Below, piece by piece: positions 1 to 5,476 of a stretch of DNA of 10,196 nt. Origin of the DNA: Porticoccaceae bacterium (lineage in GTDB: Bacteria; Pseudomonadota; Gammaproteobacteria; Pseudomonadales; Porticoccaceae); the NCBI GenBank assembly GCA_030590275.1, contig JAUUYV010000025.1, positions 1 through 10,196 on the forward strand, read 5' to 3'. Each line of letters begins with the position of its first letter. Position 1 is the first letter of the stretch. A program made the translations under genes and the position numbers. The notes under the pieces were generated by a model that saw only the letters and a list, made by a program, of their open reading frames with translations, was not told the origin of the DNA and did not search any database.

Positions 1-394
1 AACATGCCAAGCGTACCCAGGACAAGCCTATTAGCTCTAGATACCATTGTCCTTTCGTTCTCCGTTTTTAGTGATTTGTTTGCCACACATTAAACGCCTG
101 TTGCCATGCGTTATCCCGGCCAATACGGAAGCCGGTGACTATAATGTCGAGGCCGAATTTAGGGGTAAATCCTGGTCAGGGTTGCCGCTAACTGCCAGTG
201 GTTCAATACTTAATGGCGCGGGAGTATACCAGAACAACTTTGGTGGTTCACTGCCTGTAGCTGGTTTTTTATTATGTGTTTCACTTGCTACAGAATCATT
301 TGATTTATATCAACAGTACACGGGGTCAATAGACACTCTGGAGGATTTAAACCACACTAAAAAGTGGAAACCTTTAGCTCAGAGAATTTTTACC
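1..394. other. Region without a convincing gene
   Basis: No RNA gene, mobile element or recognisable protein is visible here. The only long open frame runs on the plus strand from a TTG at 47 to a stop at 454 (135 codons). It lacks a ribosome binding site, starts just after an in-frame TAG, resembles no family I know and overlaps the 3' end of the yheV-like gene by 60 bp in antisense. The stretch looks AT-richer and less codon-biased than the genes to its right, by eye. It may be intergenic DNA or the remains of a decayed gene; I cannot tell which. Confidence 0.4.
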
Positions 395-634
395 TTAAAC
401 CTTCAAATCGACGAGAGTGACAGGCTCAGCAGGTACATTATCCCTGCGCTCTGACTTTCCGACCCGAGTATCCGGTAGTGGCGCGCTGGCCTTTAACAAC
501 AATTGATCGACAAAACTACAGGCTACACACTCCCGATAATCTTTGCCTTCTTTACTATAGGCTACAACTTTATCAATGGCACCACACTTTGGGCACACCG
601 CCCCCGCTATAAACCGTTTTTGCTCGCTAAACAA
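395..634 (-). CDS. yheV: YheV family putative zinc-ribbon protein
   Basis: This is a 79-residue protein of the YheV (TIGR02443) family, small proteobacterial proteins of unknown function thought to bind a metal. The N-terminal KRFIAGAVCPKC matches the family opening (E. coli YheV: RKRFIAGAKCPAC). Two CxxC knuckles, C14/C17 and C36/C39, could hold one zinc ion. The polar C-terminal tail (about 45-79) varies in the family. The start is a TTG at 634 with a GGTGG 7 nt upstream as a modest ribosome binding site. The frame stays open only to a stop at 661-659, and no ATG or GTG is available before the conserved KRFIAG. In Pseudomonas and enterics yheV follows prlC (oligopeptidase A); here prlC is absent and yheV stands alone, divergent from the carbonic anhydrase gene. 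The family call is firm; the exact start is less so. Confidence 0.85.
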   Translation of the reverse strand: MFSEQKRFIAGAVCPKCGAIDKVVAYSKEGKDYRECVACSFVDQLLLKASAPLPDTRVGKSERRDNVPAEPVTLVDLKV

Positions 635-677
635 AAGTTGCCACCGTTTCTGTAGAATTCATTTCAATAATGGCATT

Positions 678-702
678 GTAGCTCGATTTAGGTAGCTCGA
701 TT
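678..702 (+). repeat. Tandem 11-bp direct repeat in the yheV/carbonic anhydrase gap
   Basis: GTAGCTCGATT occurs exactly at 678-688 and again at 692-702, a 14-bp period. It lies in the gap between the divergent yheV-like and gamma carbonic anhydrase genes. Direct half-sites in such a place could bind a regulator, but 14 bp is not an integral helical repeat and no known operator is recognised. Confidence 0.5.
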
Positions 703-725
703 AAATTTTCTAATTCAACACTTAT

Positions 726-745
726 TGGTTCGAACTCTGGAACCA
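726..745. repeat. Short inverted repeat upstream of the carbonic anhydrase gene
   Basis: TGGTTC at 726-731 is the exact reverse complement of GAACCA at 740-745, with an 8-nt spacer. It ends 30 bp before the carbonic anhydrase ATG, so it could be an operator or a 5' leader hairpin. Six-base arms can occur by chance. Confidence 0.35.
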
Positions 746-775
746 GGCACCAAATAAGGATGGGAACCAATCACC

Positions 776-1321
776 ATGACAAGTAAATCGCTTCGGCCAT
801 TTAACAGCATAAAACCAACACTCGGGGACCGAGTTTACGTAGATGAAGCCGCAACGGTAATCGGCGACGTTCATCTGGGTGACGATGTATCGATTTGGCC
901 TTGCACCGTGGTACGCGGAGATATGCATAACATACGTATTGGTCGTAGAACTAGTATCCAGGATGGCTCGGTACTACATATCACTCACGCCAGCGATTAC
1001 AACCCAGGAGGCTGGCCCCTCTCCATTGGCAACGATGTCACAGTAGGGCATAACGTGAGCTTGCACGGCTGCACTCTGGGTAATCGCATACTGGTGGGAA
1101 TTGGCTCCACAATAATGGATGGCGCAGTTGTCGAAGACGAGGTAATGATCGGAGCTGGCACCCTGGTGCCGCCGGGCAAACACCTGGCGGGCGGCTTTCT
1201 ATATGTTGGGGTCCCGTGCAAACAGGCCCGCCCACTGAGCGAGGACGAACGTAGGTTTTTTACTTACTCGGCAGGTAATTACGTAAAGCTGAAAAACCAG
1301 TATCTAAATGACCCTGGCTAA
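776..1321 (+). CDS. yrdA: Gamma carbonic anhydrase family protein (YrdA-like)
   Basis: This 181-residue protein has a left-handed beta-helix built from hexapeptide repeats (I/V-G-x-x-x at about 28-135). It matches E. coli YrdA over its whole length, from LRPF at the N-terminus to the NYVK segment near 168-171. The three histidines expected to bind the active-site metal of gamma-class carbonic anhydrases are present: H71 in ITHASD, and H92 and H97 in GHNVSLHGC. The conserved R47/D49 (RGD) and Q62 (QDGS) are also there. The predicted reaction is reversible hydration of CO2 in the cytoplasm, although many YrdA-type proteins have shown no clear activity, so the role may differ. The ATG at 776 is preceded by only a weak GGGA at 762-765; no other start fits because a stop lies in frame at 755-757. 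It is a single-gene unit, convergent with the ketoacyl synthase gene 19 bp away. Confidence 0.93.
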   Translation: MTSKSLRPFNSIKPTLGDRVYVDEAATVIGDVHLGDDVSIWPCTVVRGDMHNIRIGRRTSIQDGSVLHITHASDYNPGGWPLSIGNDVTVGHNVSLHGCTLGNRILVGIGSTIMDGAVVEDEVMIGAGTLVPPGKHLAGGFLYVGVPCKQARPLSEDERRFFTYSAGNYVKLKNQYLNDPG

Positions 1322-1323
1322 GA

Positions 1324-1339
1324 GCCTTCAACCAAAGGC
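1324..1339. repeat. Small hairpin between convergent genes
   Basis: GCCTT (1324-1328) and AAGGC (1335-1339) form a 5-bp stem with a 6-nt loop, filling most of the 19-bp gap between the convergent carbonic anhydrase and ketoacyl synthase stop codons. No T-run follows on either strand, so it is a poor intrinsic terminator. It is the only structure available in the gap. Confidence 0.25.
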
Positions 1340-1340
1340 A

Positions 1341-3233
1341 TTATCCAGCCTCCCGAACCATATCCTCGTAAGGATTATCCGAGGGTAAAGTAATAGCCTT
1401 ACCAAAACCCGGGACCGAAATACTGTCATCTGAAATCAATACCTGGTCGTCGGGTATTGCGCCTTCTCCAAAACGGTAGATAGGCTCGTATAAACCATGG
1501 TCAACTCGGGTTTCATAATCGCTTGCCGCAGCGCGAGTGGCCTCGCGACGAATCTGATAATCGCCCCACGCTCGACCGTAACGTTGCTCAAGCATCTGTT
1601 CGGTAGCTCGCGCAGACAACACCACACCAGTAGCATTATTTCCGCCGAACCCTTTCGCATTAATAAAACCAATATCGAGCCCCTGCTCAACGCTTAGATC
1701 CGCCAGGGGAATGTCCAGATGCTGCTGATGAACATCGTCAGCTACGGCTGTCATAGTTTTGATACCGGGCAGCCAACCATGCTTCATGGCTCCAATCGCC
1801 GTTACCAGCTGATCACCACTAGCCGGAGCAAGAGAATGACCGACATAAGCTTTGACCGCACACACTGGCCAATTATCGATCCCAAAGGCTTCGGCAATAC
1901 GATGAAAGATAATCGACTCAGTTACCCGATTCTGCGGTGTGCTGGAACCATGAGCCATAATAAAGCTGCGATTCTTAATAGCCTCGACACCTAAAATTGC
2001 ACGGGCTGCCGCGACCGCCTTGCCAAAACAGAGGTAATTACCCGGGCCAGGGCCGGAAATAGATTTTTTAATTCCATCGGCATCAATAAACACCTCCGGT
2101 ACCGCGCCATGAATATCCATACCCAGTTCAATCGCCAGAGCGTCATCCATCAGGAACACGTACTGTGCCGCTTCGCCCATCACAAAACCTGCGTTTTCGC
2201 CAAAGGGCCGACTGTACTTTCGTGGATCGGCATCACCAAGGCGGGCCATCCCCTCCTCGGTAGCCAGGGCACTCATATTGGTGTATCCCTCCATGATTTC
2301 CGGAGTGATCGGCGCTTCACTACCACCTACCAGCGCCACTCTTCGCACACCGCGGCGAATATCGCGCACGGCGGCTTGAAGATTGTAGAGAAAACTCGCG
2401 CAGGCGCCAGCGATCGCTGCTGTATGACCGAGGCTACCGAGCACGTAGGCATTGATGAAATCCGCCGGCATACTATTAAGCCCCATAGGAACTTGCTTTG
2501 AAGTGGCGCGGCCACCCTGCTGACGAGCACGAAGAAGACCACCCAAACCCTCGTCGCCTAGCTGACCCATGGCGCTGGAAGCATAGGTGCCAATTTCATC
2601 CGGCCGCACGGCTCCACAAATGGTTTCCCAGGAAACACCCAGCGAATGGACCGCATCGCTTGCACCACATATGGCCATTTGCAAACCACGGGGCTGAAAA
2701 CGAGAATTATATAAATTGGCGGGGGCAAAACCTCGAGGCAACTGCCCAGCCGCTTTGACCGGCATGGCCTGCGTACCCGTTATGCGACATTCCCGCTCTC
2801 CCAAAACGACAACCTTATAAGTATCGTCATCAAGGTCGCTCAGTTGCCATCCATCCGGAACCGGCGTGGGCAAATGCTTTTTAGCAAGGGTAAATTGCAC
2901 TTTATCCGTATTAACAACAATATTGTGCTGACAGGGAGCGGCATTCGGATCGTAGTGATCGGATTCAATTTGGCGAATTAAGGTATTTTCCAGCACCTGC
3001 TTACCGTAGCGCTCCGCTACATCATGCTGCCCTCCTACAACTCCCGACTCATCGATATAATGCCCGTCTTCCCAACGGACCAAATTCATCATCGCCGCCA
3101 GCCCGGCGAGCGTTTTATCTTGCTCCGGCTGAGATAAGCTTTCAAAAATCATCCGTCGATAGGACTGATCGAAAGAACTTCGACCCGCCGCGTTAAAGCC
3201 ACCGTAACCTACAATTACCGGAAGAATCGCCAT
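1341..3233 (-). CDS. fabY: Beta-ketoacyl-ACP synthase, FabY type
   Basis: This is a 630-residue thiolase-fold condensing enzyme. The Cys-His-His triad of the KAS I/II type is visible: nucleophile C278 in GACAS, H428 in AHGSSTP and H466 in YVGHSLAP, followed by the KGFGGNNA glycine loop at about 527-534. It is some 200 residues longer than FabB or FabF, with an extra N-terminal part (about 1-180) and a C-terminal tail (about 545-630). That size and layout match FabY of Pseudomonas aeruginosa (PA5174), which condenses acetyl-CoA with malonyl-ACP to start fatty acid synthesis in place of FabH. The same cytoplasmic role is inferred here. The ATG at 3233 has only a weak AAGAG site but sits 29 bp downstream of a plausible promoter. 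The gene stands alone and diverges from a GlxA/AraC regulator. No catalytic residue is missing and the frame is intact. Assignment to FabY rather than another long ketoacyl synthase rests on my recall of the family. Confidence 0.88.
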   Translation of the reverse strand: MAILPVIVGYGGFNAAGRSSFDQSYRRMIFESLSQPEQDKTLAGLAAMMNLVRWEDGHYIDESGVVGGQHDVAERYGKQVLENTLIRQIESDHYDPNAAPCQHNIVVNTDKVQFTLAKKHLPTPVPDGWQLSDLDDDTYKVVVLGERECRITGTQAMPVKAAGQLPRGFAPANLYNSRFQPRGLQMAICGASDAVHSLGVSWETICGAVRPDEIGTYASSAMGQLGDEGLGGLLRARQQGGRATSKQVPMGLNSMPADFINAYVLGSLGHTAAIAGACASFLYNLQAAVRDIRRGVRRVALVGGSEAPITPEIMEGYTNMSALATEEGMARLGDADPRKYSRPFGENAGFVMGEAAQYVFLMDDALAIELGMDIHGAVPEVFIDADGIKKSISGPGPGNYLCFGKAVAAARAILGVEAIKNRSFIMAHGSSTPQNRVTESIIFHRIAEAFGIDNWPVCAVKAYVGHSLAPASGDQLVTAIGAMKHGWLPGIKTMTAVADDVHQQHLDIPLADLSVEQGLDIGFINAKGFGGNNATGVVLSARATEQMLEQRYGRAWGDYQIRREATRAAASDYETRVDHGLYEPIYRFGEGAIPDDQVLISDDSISVPGFGKAITLPSDNPYEDMVREAG

Positions 3234-3262
3234 AACACTCTTATTTTTTTAGGGGTTTACGC

Positions 3263-3290
3263 ATTCTAAGCCGAGCTGAAGGCTTGCGAA
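3263..3290 (-). promoter_or_regulatory. Candidate sigma-70 promoter for the fabY-like gene
   Basis: Read on the minus strand, TTCGCA (3290-3285) and TAGAAT (3268-3263) are separated by 16 bp. They match the -35 consensus at 4 of 6 positions and the -10 at 5 of 6. Transcription would begin near 3256, giving a leader of about 23 nt before the ATG at 3233. The -35 overlaps that of the divergent regulator gene. Confidence 0.45.
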
Positions 3291-3312
3291 ATAGGCATTT
3301 GCGCCATATAGT
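3284..3312 (+). promoter_or_regulatory. Candidate sigma-70 promoter for the GlxA-type regulator
   Basis: TTGCGA (3284-3289) and TATAGT (3307-3312) are separated by 17 bp and match the -35 and -10 consensus at 4 and 5 of 6 positions. A start near 3319 would give a leader of about 24 nt before the ATG at 3343. It shares five bases of its -35 with the opposing fabY promoter. Confidence 0.5.
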
Positions 3313-3342
3313 ACGGCAAACACGCCAACCTCCAGCTACCAC

Positions 3343-4386
3343 ATGGTAAACCCTCGGCCCAGGTCTTCACCCATAGCCCCCCCGTCTATCGCCGACACGC
3401 CCTTTCGAGTCGCCGTTTTGCTCGGCGAAGGGGTCTTAGCCACTAGCGCCACTTTACCGGTAGAGATTTTTCGAAACGCAGAGGCTTTTGCTGCCCAGGC
3501 GCTAAGCAATCATCGAAAAATTGAGATCGCAACGATTACCGTAGACGGAAGCGCAATATCCTCGGCTTCTGGCTTTGACCTTACGCCCTCTGCCAGCCTT
3601 GATCCGTATACCAGCTATGACCTGATACATATTCCGGGCTTCTGGCGCAATCCGCGCCAGGCTCTCAGAAATAGTTGCGAATACCTGCCATGGTTACAAC
3701 GCCAACACGAAAGCGGAGCTACACTGAGCGCGGTAGGCACCGGAGTCTGTTTTTTTGCGGAAGCGGGACTACTCGATGGCAAACCGGCTACCACTCACTG
3801 GCACTACTTCGACCGCTTTCAAAAACAATATCCAAAAGTCCAGTTACAACGCCAATATTTCACCACCCAGGCAGATAATATTTATTGCGCCGCAGGAATA
3901 AACGCCCTTGCGGAGCTGCTCAGCCACATTGTTTTTCGGATTTACGGACGTGCCACTGCCCAGTATTTGGAACGAGTGTTCTTTCATGAAATCCGCAATA
4001 CCTTTGAGGGCAAAGAATACTTTCAGGAACAAACCAGATTACACCCGGACGAAGCCATCCTGCAGGCCCAACTGTGGATTCAGGATAATGTAGCAAAACC
4101 CGTTACAGTGACACATATCGCTAAACAATTCGGCATGAGCACCCGTACTTTTAATCGGCGCTTTCGCCATGCTGTTGGTAAATCGGCGCTGGAATTCTTA
4201 CAGACAATTCGAACCGACAACGCCCGACAATTACTAAAAAATTCAAATTTGTCCATTGGCGAAATCTCCCATCTTTGCGGCTATCAGGACGCCGGATGGT
4301 TTGCGCAACTGTTCCGAAAGCATCACAACGTTACGCCTGCCCAATATCGACAGACGGTAAGGGCAAAATTATTTCGAACCGACTAA
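3343..4386 (+). CDS. GlxA family AraC-type transcriptional regulator
   Basis: This 347-residue protein has two parts. Residues 20-210 form a DJ-1/PfpI-like (class I amidotransferase-fold) sensing domain, recognisable by VAVLLGEGVLATSATLPVEIF, the IPGF strand at 97-100 and AEAGLLDGKPATTHW at 139-153. Residues 235-340 are an AraC DNA-binding domain with two helix-turn-helix units: the first near 254-278 (VTHIAKQFGMSTRTFNRRF), the second near 303-335 (IGEISHLCGYQDAGWFAQLFRKH, then the TPAQYR signature). In most GlxA-like proteins the elbow reads SVCTGAF; here it reads AVGTGVC, so the usual cysteine is Gly132 and a cysteine appears at 136. The inducer is unknown. There is no clear Shine-Dalgarno site before the ATG at 3343, and the first 20 proline-rich residues may be dispensable. 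The gene is divergent from fabY, which makes fabY a natural candidate target, but nothing in the sequence proves it. Confidence 0.88.
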   Translation: MVNPRPRSSPIAPPSIADTPFRVAVLLGEGVLATSATLPVEIFRNAEAFAAQALSNHRKIEIATITVDGSAISSASGFDLTPSASLDPYTSYDLIHIPGFWRNPRQALRNSCEYLPWLQRQHESGATLSAVGTGVCFFAEAGLLDGKPATTHWHYFDRFQKQYPKVQLQRQYFTTQADNIYCAAGINALAELLSHIVFRIYGRATAQYLERVFFHEIRNTFEGKEYFQEQTRLHPDEAILQAQLWIQDNVAKPVTVTHIAKQFGMSTRTFNRRFRHAVGKSALEFLQTIRTDNARQLLKNSNLSIGEISHLCGYQDAGWFAQLFRKHHNVTPAQYRQTVRAKLFRTD

Positions 4387-4396
4387 GCCCCTCTCT

Positions 4397-4424
4397 TTGT
4401 AACTCCTGAGCCGTTGTTTATACT
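4397..4424 (+). promoter_or_regulatory. Candidate sigma-70 promoter for the VOC gene
   Basis: TTGTAA (4397-4402) and TATACT (4419-4424) are separated by 16 bp, matching the consensus at 4 and 5 of 6 positions. Transcription would start near 4431, 43 nt before the ATG at 4474. This suggests the VOC gene is transcribed separately from the upstream regulator and makes translation from the TTG at 4414 unlikely. Confidence 0.45.
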
Positions 4425-4460
4425 TAAGCCACCTTTAAATCCAGACACCAGAATAACCAT

Positions 4461-4465
4461 AGGAG
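4461..4465 (+). promoter_or_regulatory. Ribosome binding site fixing the VOC start
   Basis: AGGAG lies 8 nt before the ATG at 4474. It decides between that ATG and the upstream in-frame TTG at 4414, which has no such site. Confidence 0.8.
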
Positions 4466-4473
4466 ATACTAAA

Positions 4474-4974
4474 ATGGCCATCAGCGAAATTCATCACGTC
4501 GCCCTTACCGTGAGCGACCTGGACAAATCTGTCGCCTTTTATGAAAGCGTTCTTGGTTTTCATAAAACTCTCGATATGCCGCTCAATAGCCCTATCACTG
4601 AAAAATTACTGAAATTAAAACCCGGCACGGTCGGCCGTTCGGTAGTATTGCAGCAGGAAGATAAAGTCACCGGGGAGGTGGAGCTAATCGAGTTTAGCCC
4701 ATCGGCCGAGCAAAAAACTGGCCCGAAACGGCCCGGCGATCCCGGAATCTTTTTATTATCCTTTGAAGTCACTGGCGAACAGCTAGTACAAACCTACGAA
4801 CGACTCAAAGCCAAAGGTATAGAATTCTATACCGAACCGCAGAAACTGGAGCTCAAGGGTTACGGCTTTCTCAAAGCCATTATTTTTGAAGACCCCGACG
4901 GCATTATGATCGAGTTGATTGAGTTACCCTCGATGGAAGACGTTAAAACGTATCGAGCAAGTCAGAGCAAATAG
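4474..4974 (+). CDS. VOC (glyoxalase/bleomycin-resistance fold) family protein
   Basis: This 166-residue cytoplasmic protein has two paired beta-alpha-beta-beta-beta modules of the vicinal oxygen chelate fold. The first opens with HHVALTVSDLDKSVAFY (7-23) and the second with FLLSFEV (93-99), closing with EDPDGIMIELIEL (139-151). Metal-ligand positions seen in the family are H8, E70 and E147. The usual histidine opening the second module (GxxHIAF) is replaced by Leu94, so metal binding may be altered or lost, or another residue may serve. The reaction and substrate cannot be read from sequence: the family includes glyoxalase I, dioxygenases, epimerases and resistance proteins. The ATG at 4474 is supported by a strong ribosome binding site. 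The gene follows the GlxA-type regulator by 87 bp in the same direction but has its own candidate promoter. Control by that regulator is possible but unproven. Confidence 0.87.
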   Translation: MAISEIHHVALTVSDLDKSVAFYESVLGFHKTLDMPLNSPITEKLLKLKPGTVGRSVVLQQEDKVTGEVELIEFSPSAEQKTGPKRPGDPGIFLLSFEVTGEQLVQTYERLKAKGIEFYTEPQKLELKGYGFLKAIIFEDPDGIMIELIELPSMEDVKTYRASQSK

Positions 4975-5011
4975 CAGGGCAAAACAAGAACCTGTTATTT
5001 TATCAGCCCTG
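4975..5011 (+). terminator. Possible weak terminator after the VOC gene
   Basis: CAGGGC (4975-4980), directly after the stop codon, pairs perfectly with GCCCTG (5006-5011). A smaller AACA/TGTT hairpin sits inside the 25-nt loop and is followed by ATTTTAT. The outer stem has no T-run after it, so this may be a 3' structure rather than a true intrinsic terminator. Confidence 0.3.
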
Positions 5012-5051
5012 TTCCGCCTCCACTCAAACTGCCTGGCTTAATCCTGTCGGG

Positions 5052-5065
5052 CTAAATCGATTTAG
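5052..5065. repeat. Perfect 14-bp palindrome at the 3' end of the small gene
   Basis: CTAAATCGATTTAG is a perfect palindrome. It covers the stop codon (5062-5064) of the minus-strand 71-residue gene. It could be a protein-binding site, or simply AT-rich chance symmetry; the zero-length loop makes it unsuitable as an RNA hairpin. Confidence 0.45.
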
Positions 5066-5277
5066 AGGCTTGCGGCCTCCTGAGCTAAAAGCACTTCAAT
5101 TTGCTTTCGGCCCCATGAGTCTGGCGCGTTAGTCCAGCACTTGAGGTCTTCGAACCAGCGCATGCCCATGCGCTGAAGCATTAATTTGCCACCCGGAGAT
5201 AGCAGCGTATCTGGTCGGTAAACCCGGTAAGCTGGAGCTTTATTTTTAAATATTGAAACAACTTCTGCGGGCCTCAC
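5062..5277 (-). CDS. Hypothetical 71-residue basic protein
   Basis: I do not recognise this protein. It is very likely real: the GTG start at 5277 follows a GGAGGT ribosome binding site with a 5-nt gap, the best such site in the window, and no gene opposes it. The protein is basic and soluble, with no signal peptide or membrane segment. Residues 13-24 (KAPAYRVYRPDT) precede a glycine-containing turn (SPGGK, 27-31), then a stretch with regularly placed aromatics, RMGMRWFEDLKCWTNAPDSW (36-55), and a helical tail rich in Q, E and A (57-71). The GxRWxxxxKxW spacing loosely recalls small DUF5710-like domains, but only as a pattern. The single Cys47 rules out a zinc knuckle by itself. It is 199 bp downstream of the TRAP lipoprotein gene, with a structured leader in between, so it is probably transcribed separately. 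Confidence 0.7.
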   Translation of the reverse strand: MRPAEVVSIFKNKAPAYRVYRPDTLLSPGGKLMLQRMGMRWFEDLKCWTNAPDSWGRKQIEVLLAQEAASL

Positions 5278-5282
5278 GATTT

Positions 5283-5288
5283 ACCTCC
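5283..5288 (-). promoter_or_regulatory. Strong ribosome binding site for the 71-residue gene
   Basis: Read on the minus strand this is GGAGGT, 5 nt before the GTG at 5277. It fixes that codon as the start and is the main evidence that this short frame is translated. Confidence 0.8.
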
Positions 5289-5298
5289 GATTACATCA

Positions 5299-5328
5299 AA
5301 AAACAGCAAGCATTAGGCTGTCTCCTAA
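5299..5328 (-). promoter_or_regulatory. Pseudoknot-like or attenuator-like leader of the 71-residue gene
   Basis: On the minus strand two short stems interleave. TTAGG (5328-5324 in plus coordinates, read in reverse) can pair with CCTAA (5317-5313), and ACAG (5321-5318) in its loop can pair with CTGT (5306-5303) downstream, followed by five further T's (5302-5298). Both together form an H-type pseudoknot. Taken separately they are alternative hairpins, the second resembling a weak terminator. It sits about 10 nt before the ribosome binding site. Stems of four and five pairs can arise by chance. Confidence 0.25.
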
Positions 5329-5359
5329 ATATATCGAACATACTTCTGGCCTACTAAAA

Positions 5360-5404
5360 CCCAGATCACAAGATGGTTAAAATATCTCCACTTTGTGACC
5401 TGGG
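5360..5404 (-). terminator. Candidate terminator hairpin after the TRAP lipoprotein gene
   Basis: The arms 5360-5371 and 5393-5404 (plus strand CCCAGATCACAA and TTGTGACCTGGG) form a 12-bp stem with one mismatch and a loop of about 21 nt. On the minus strand the hairpin lies 73 nt past the TRAP stop codon and is followed by GTTTTAG, a short T-run. It is the strongest inverted repeat in the window. It could instead be an operator, since the TCACAA/TTGTGA halves are symmetric. Confidence 0.45.
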
Positions 5405-5476
5405 TCATTTAAATAAACTAGAAGAGGCCTCTCCTAAAAAGCAGGGTAGGATGCCCTATCAATAGCCTGATTCAAC

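Noticed and set aside
47..454. Plus-strand 135-codon frame at the left edge
   Set aside because: It starts at TTG without a ribosome binding site, overlaps the yheV-like gene in antisense, and the product resembles nothing I know. I do not count it as a gene, though a decayed gene is possible.
726..752. GGTTCGAA followed by a CACCA-like end, recalling a tRNA T-loop and acceptor
   Set aside because: The bases flanking TTCGAAC do not form a T-stem, and no D-arm, anticodon arm or acceptor partner lies upstream.
2109..2501. Plus-strand open frame inside the fabY-like gene
   Set aside because: It is antisense to the region encoding the catalytic cysteine and has no ribosome binding site or recognisable domain, so it is a shadow frame.
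4414..4473. Upstream in-frame TTG start for the VOC gene
   Set aside because: It lies inside the candidate promoter and lacks a ribosome binding site; the ATG at 4474 has AGGAG at proper spacing and gives the normal family N-terminus.
5365..5399. TCACAA...TTGTGA as a CRP site
   Set aside because: A CRP site reads TGTGA-N6-TCACA. Here the halves are in the opposite order and too far apart, so the element is a hairpin-type repeat.
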